Shown: one piece after another, positions 54,814 to 57,148 of the stretch | Numbering within the stretch: position 1 is the first letter of the stretch | Layout of the letters: each line of letters opens with the position of its first letter | Source: Candidatus Sulfuritelmatomonas gaucii | GTDB lineage: Bacteria > Acidobacteriota > Terriglobia > Terriglobales > Acidobacteriaceae | Direction: 5' to 3' | Length of the DNA stretch: 57,148 bases | NCBI GenBank assembly: GCA_900290245.1 | Contig: OKRB01000085.1 | Coordinates: 148,337 to 205,484 of the forward strand | Program-made: the position numbers and the translations under genes | The notes under the pieces: model-generated | The model's database searches: none | The model's input: only the letters and a program-made list of their open reading frames with translations | Told to the model about the DNA's origin: nothing

Positions 54814-56895
54814 GTGGCTCGCACCGTACCTCTAAATCGCTGCCGAAACATCGGCATCATGGCGCATATTGACGCCGGAAAGACGACAGCGACAGAGCGC
54901 ATCCTGTTTTATACAGGCATCACGCACCGGCTGGGAGAGGTGCATGAAGGCACGGCGACCATGGATTACATGGAGCAGGAGCAGGAACGCGGCATCACGA
55001 TTACCTCGGCTGCGACCACCTGCACGTGGCGCGACGTGCTCATCAATATTATTGACACTCCCGGCCACGTGGACTTTACCGCCGAGGTCGAGCGCAGCCT
55101 GCGCGTCCTCGATAGCGCGGTGGCGTTGTTTGACTCCGTTTCGGGCGTTCAGCCGCAGACTGAGACCGTTTGGCGGCAGGGTGATAAGTACAAGGTTCCC
55201 AGGATTTGCTTTGTTAACAAGATGGACAAGAACGGCGCAGATTTCGAGCATGTTCTCGAGACCATCCGCAAGCGTCTGGGCGCGCGGCCTGTGGCTCTGC
55301 AGATTCCCATAGGCGCCGAAGCGAACTTCAAGGGCGTCGTCGACTTGGTCGAGATGAAAGCCATCGTCTGGCACGACGAGACGCTGGGCGCCGAGTTTTC
55401 CGTCGAGCCGATTCCGGCCGACCTGCAGAAGAAGGCTGAGGCTTTCCGCATGCAGTTGATTGAAGTGATAGCCGAGACTGACGATGTGCTGCTGGAAAAG
55501 TTCCTCGAGGGCGAGACGCCTACGGTGGAAGAGCTGAAGGTGGGCATCCGCCAGGCCACCATCGATCTCAAGGTCTTCCCGGTAATTTGCGGAAGCGCAT
55601 TCAAGAACAAGGGCGTGCAGACCCTGCTCGACGCCGTCGTCGACTACCTGCCCAGCCCGCTCGACAAGCCCCCCGTTGATGGCATCAATCCCCACGATCA
55701 TTCCAAAATTGAACACCGCAAATGCGACGACAACGAGCCGTTCTCGGCGCTGGCGTTCAAGCTGATCAACGACCAATACGGCAAGCTCTCGTTTATTCGC
55801 GTTTACTCGGGCACGCTCAAGACCGGCGACACGATCGTGAATCCGCGCACCGGCAGGACCGAGCGCGTGGGACGCCTGGTGAAGATGCATGCCAACAAGC
55901 GCGAAGACATAACGGAGATTCTGGCCGGCGACATCTGCGCGTGCGTGAGCCTGAAAGACGTGAAGACCGGCGACACGCTCTGCGACCCGCATCATCCCAT
56001 TGCTCTGGGCGCCATCACTTTCCCCGAACCAGTGATTTCAGTTGCTATTGAGCCCAAGACCAAGGCTGATCAGGAAAAGATGGGTGTCGCTCTCTCGAAG
56101 CTGGCTGAGGAAGACCCGACCTTCAAAGTGCATACCGACGAGGACTCGGGGCAGACGATTATCAGCGGCATGGGCGAGCTGCACCTTGAGATCCTTGTAG
56201 ACCGCATGAAGCGCGAGTACAAGGTAGAAGCCAATGTGGGCGAGCCCAAGGTAGCCTTCCGCGAGACGATCCGCAAGGAGGCAGAGGCCGAAGGCAAGTA
56301 CATTCGCCAGACCGGCGGCTCGGGCAACTACGGGCACTGCTGGCTGCGTATCGAGCCCAACGAGCCGGGCAAGGGTTACGAGTTTATTAACGAGATCAAG
56401 GGTGGCGTGGTGCCCAAAGAGTACATCAAGCCCATCGACATGGGCGTACGGGGTGCAATGGAGGGGGGCGTTCTGGCTGGCTTCCCGATGGTTGATGTGA
56501 AGGTGGCACTCTTTGACGGCAGCTACCACGAAGTGGACTCCAATGAAAATGCCTTTAAGATTGCCGGTTCAGTCGCGTTCAAAGAAGCAGCACACAGGGC
56601 CAAGCCGGTGCTGCTGGAGCCGGTGATGGCGGTGGAAGTGACGGTGCCCGAGGAGTTCATGGGCGTGATTATCGGCGACATCAATTCGCGGCGCGGACGG
56701 ATTGAGGGCATGGAACATGCAGCCGGCTCGCAGGTGATCAGGGCAATGGTGCCGCTCAAGGAGATGTTCGGCTACGTAAACGATATTCGTTCTTCCACGC
56801 AGGGCCGCGCGTCGTATTCGATGCAATTTGCGCGCTACGAAGAGGCGCCGCGCATGATTGCCGATGAAATCATCGGCCGTGCGCAAGGGAAATAG
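54814..56895 (+). CDS. fusA: Elongation factor G
   Basis: 693 residues, full-length EF-G. GTPase motifs: AHIDAGKTT (G1), DTPGHVDF (G3), NKMDKNGAD (G4). Domain IV tip and C-terminus are typical ([29 protein letters not shown]). It translocates tRNA and mRNA on the ribosome. GTG start 54814 with AAGGAA about nine bases upstream. Third gene of the str operon. Confidence 0.98.
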   Translation: MARTVPLNRCRNIGIMAHIDAGKTTATERILFYTGITHRLGEVHEGTATMDYMEQEQERGITITSAATTCTWRDVLINIIDTPGHVDFTAEVERSLRVLDSAVALFDSVSGVQPQTETVWRQGDKYKVPRICFVNKMDKNGADFEHVLETIRKRLGARPVALQIPIGAEANFKGVVDLVEMKAIVWHDETLGAEFSVEPIPADLQKKAEAFRMQLIEVIAETDDVLLEKFLEGETPTVEELKVGIRQATIDLKVFPVICGSAFKNKGVQTLLDAVVDYLPSPLDKPPVDGINPHDHSKIEHRKCDDNEPFSALAFKLINDQYGKLSFIRVYSGTLKTGDTIVNPRTGRTERVGRLVKMHANKREDITEILAGDICACVSLKDVKTGDTLCDPHHPIALGAITFPEPVISVAIEPKTKADQEKMGVALSKLAEEDPTFKVHTDEDSGQTIISGMGELHLEILVDRMKREYKVEANVGEPKVAFRETIRKEAEAEGKYIRQTGGSGNYGHCWLRIEPNEPGKGYEFINEIKGGVVPKEYIKPIDMGVRGAMEGGVLAGFPMVDVKVALFDGSYHEVDSNENAFKIAGSVAFKEAAHRAKPVLLEPVMAVEVTVPEEFMGVIIGDINSRRGRIEGMEHAAGSQVIRAMVPLKEMFGYVNDIRSSTQGRASYSMQFARYEEAPRMIADEIIGRAQGK

Positions 56896-57005
56896 CTGCT
56901 AGCTTCTAGCCTGTAGCTTCTGGGTCGGCGGTGCGGGAGCGGATGGTTGAGGCTGGCATCAGCAGAATGAGGCTAGCAGCTAGAAGCTAGCGGCTGATTT
57001 TTAAG
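56893..57005. repeat. CTAG-rich inverted-repeat spacer between fusA and tuf
   Basis: AGCTGCTAGCTTCTAGCC on the left and GGCTAGCAGCTAGAAGCTAG on the right form complementary arms. Same type as 26727-26832. Confidence 0.7.
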
Positions 57006-57085
57006 TTTTGGGGCTGGAGCCGGAATGCCGGCGCCCCGAGGTGTAACAAGCAGTATTTAGCCACGAAAGGGATTTGAGGCTTTTT

Positions 57086-57148
57086 ATGGCGAAGGAGAAA
57101 TTTGATCGTTCGAAGCCGCACGTGAACGTGGGGACGATTGGCCACATT
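57086..57148 (+). CDS. tuf: Elongation factor Tu (start only)
   Basis: The first 21 codons match EF-Tu: [20 protein letters not shown], then the start of the first GTPase motif. GAGG precedes the ATG at a distance of about seven bases. The gene runs past the window end. Fourth gene of the str operon. Confidence 0.95.

Overview
The window looks like chromosomal DNA of an Acidobacteriota bacterium, most likely class Terriglobia (subdivision 1). The strongest marker is a two-gene unit of a PadR regulator and an ABC permease of the ADOP type (acidobacterial duplicated orphan permease) at 35794-38779. Supporting signs are high GC, frequent GTG/TTG starts with good Shine-Dalgarno sites, and many short hairpin-forming repeats between genes. 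The genus cannot be settled from the sequence alone.

Layout. 1-5705: end of a TonB-like protein, a phosphatase-like pair, a TIM-barrel isomerase-like protein, a sedolisin (S53) lipoprotein protease and a PEGA-domain protein. 5765-8435: hypC-hypD-hypE for NiFe-hydrogenase maturation, without hydrogenase structural genes nearby. 8512-11371: two unknown membrane proteins, an alpha/beta hydrolase and a Nudix hydrolase. 11480-18310: copper chaperone-like protein, CopA-type ATPase, a fused LptF-LptG permease and an MsbA-like ABC exporter. 18962-25234: motility block, with fliC-fliD-fliS on the minus strand (a good sigma-28 promoter precedes fliC) diverging from flbD-motA-motB. 25516-33670: YjbQ, an endonuclease III-like glycosylase, a DUF3467 protein, a GT-C glycosyltransferase, periplasmic trehalase, TonB, a beta-propeller lactonase and a DUF1801 protein. 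34148-40420: an exported glutamine-rich repeat protein, ADOP/PadR and a Sel1-repeat protein. 40921-42853: a complete IS1595-type transposon with terminal inverted repeats, an 8-bp target duplication and two passenger genes. 42962-53243: prfA, an MbfA-like ferritin/VIT1 fusion, a FucP-like MFS transporter, a GT2 glycosyltransferase, an orphan T4-gp19-like tail tube protein, a hydrolase, an aldo/keto reductase, a TM2 protein, an unknown protein and a LolD/MacB-like ATPase. 53281-57148: the str operon (rpsL, rpsG, fusA, start of tuf) behind a sigma-70 promoter and a leader of about 430 nt.

Functional groups. The lpt-like fusion and the MsbA-like exporter both fit lipopolysaccharide transport. 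CopA and the small HMA protein fit copper efflux. The flagellin, cap, chaperone and stator genes form one motility module. The hyp genes imply that a NiFe hydrogenase is encoded elsewhere.

The most unusual content is (i) the IS1595 transposon carrying a membrane protein translationally coupled to a 46-residue basic protein, and (ii) several families of dispersed palindromic repeats. One repeat family shows compensatory stem changes between copies, and a related sequence appears inside the ATPase domain of the MsbA-like exporter.
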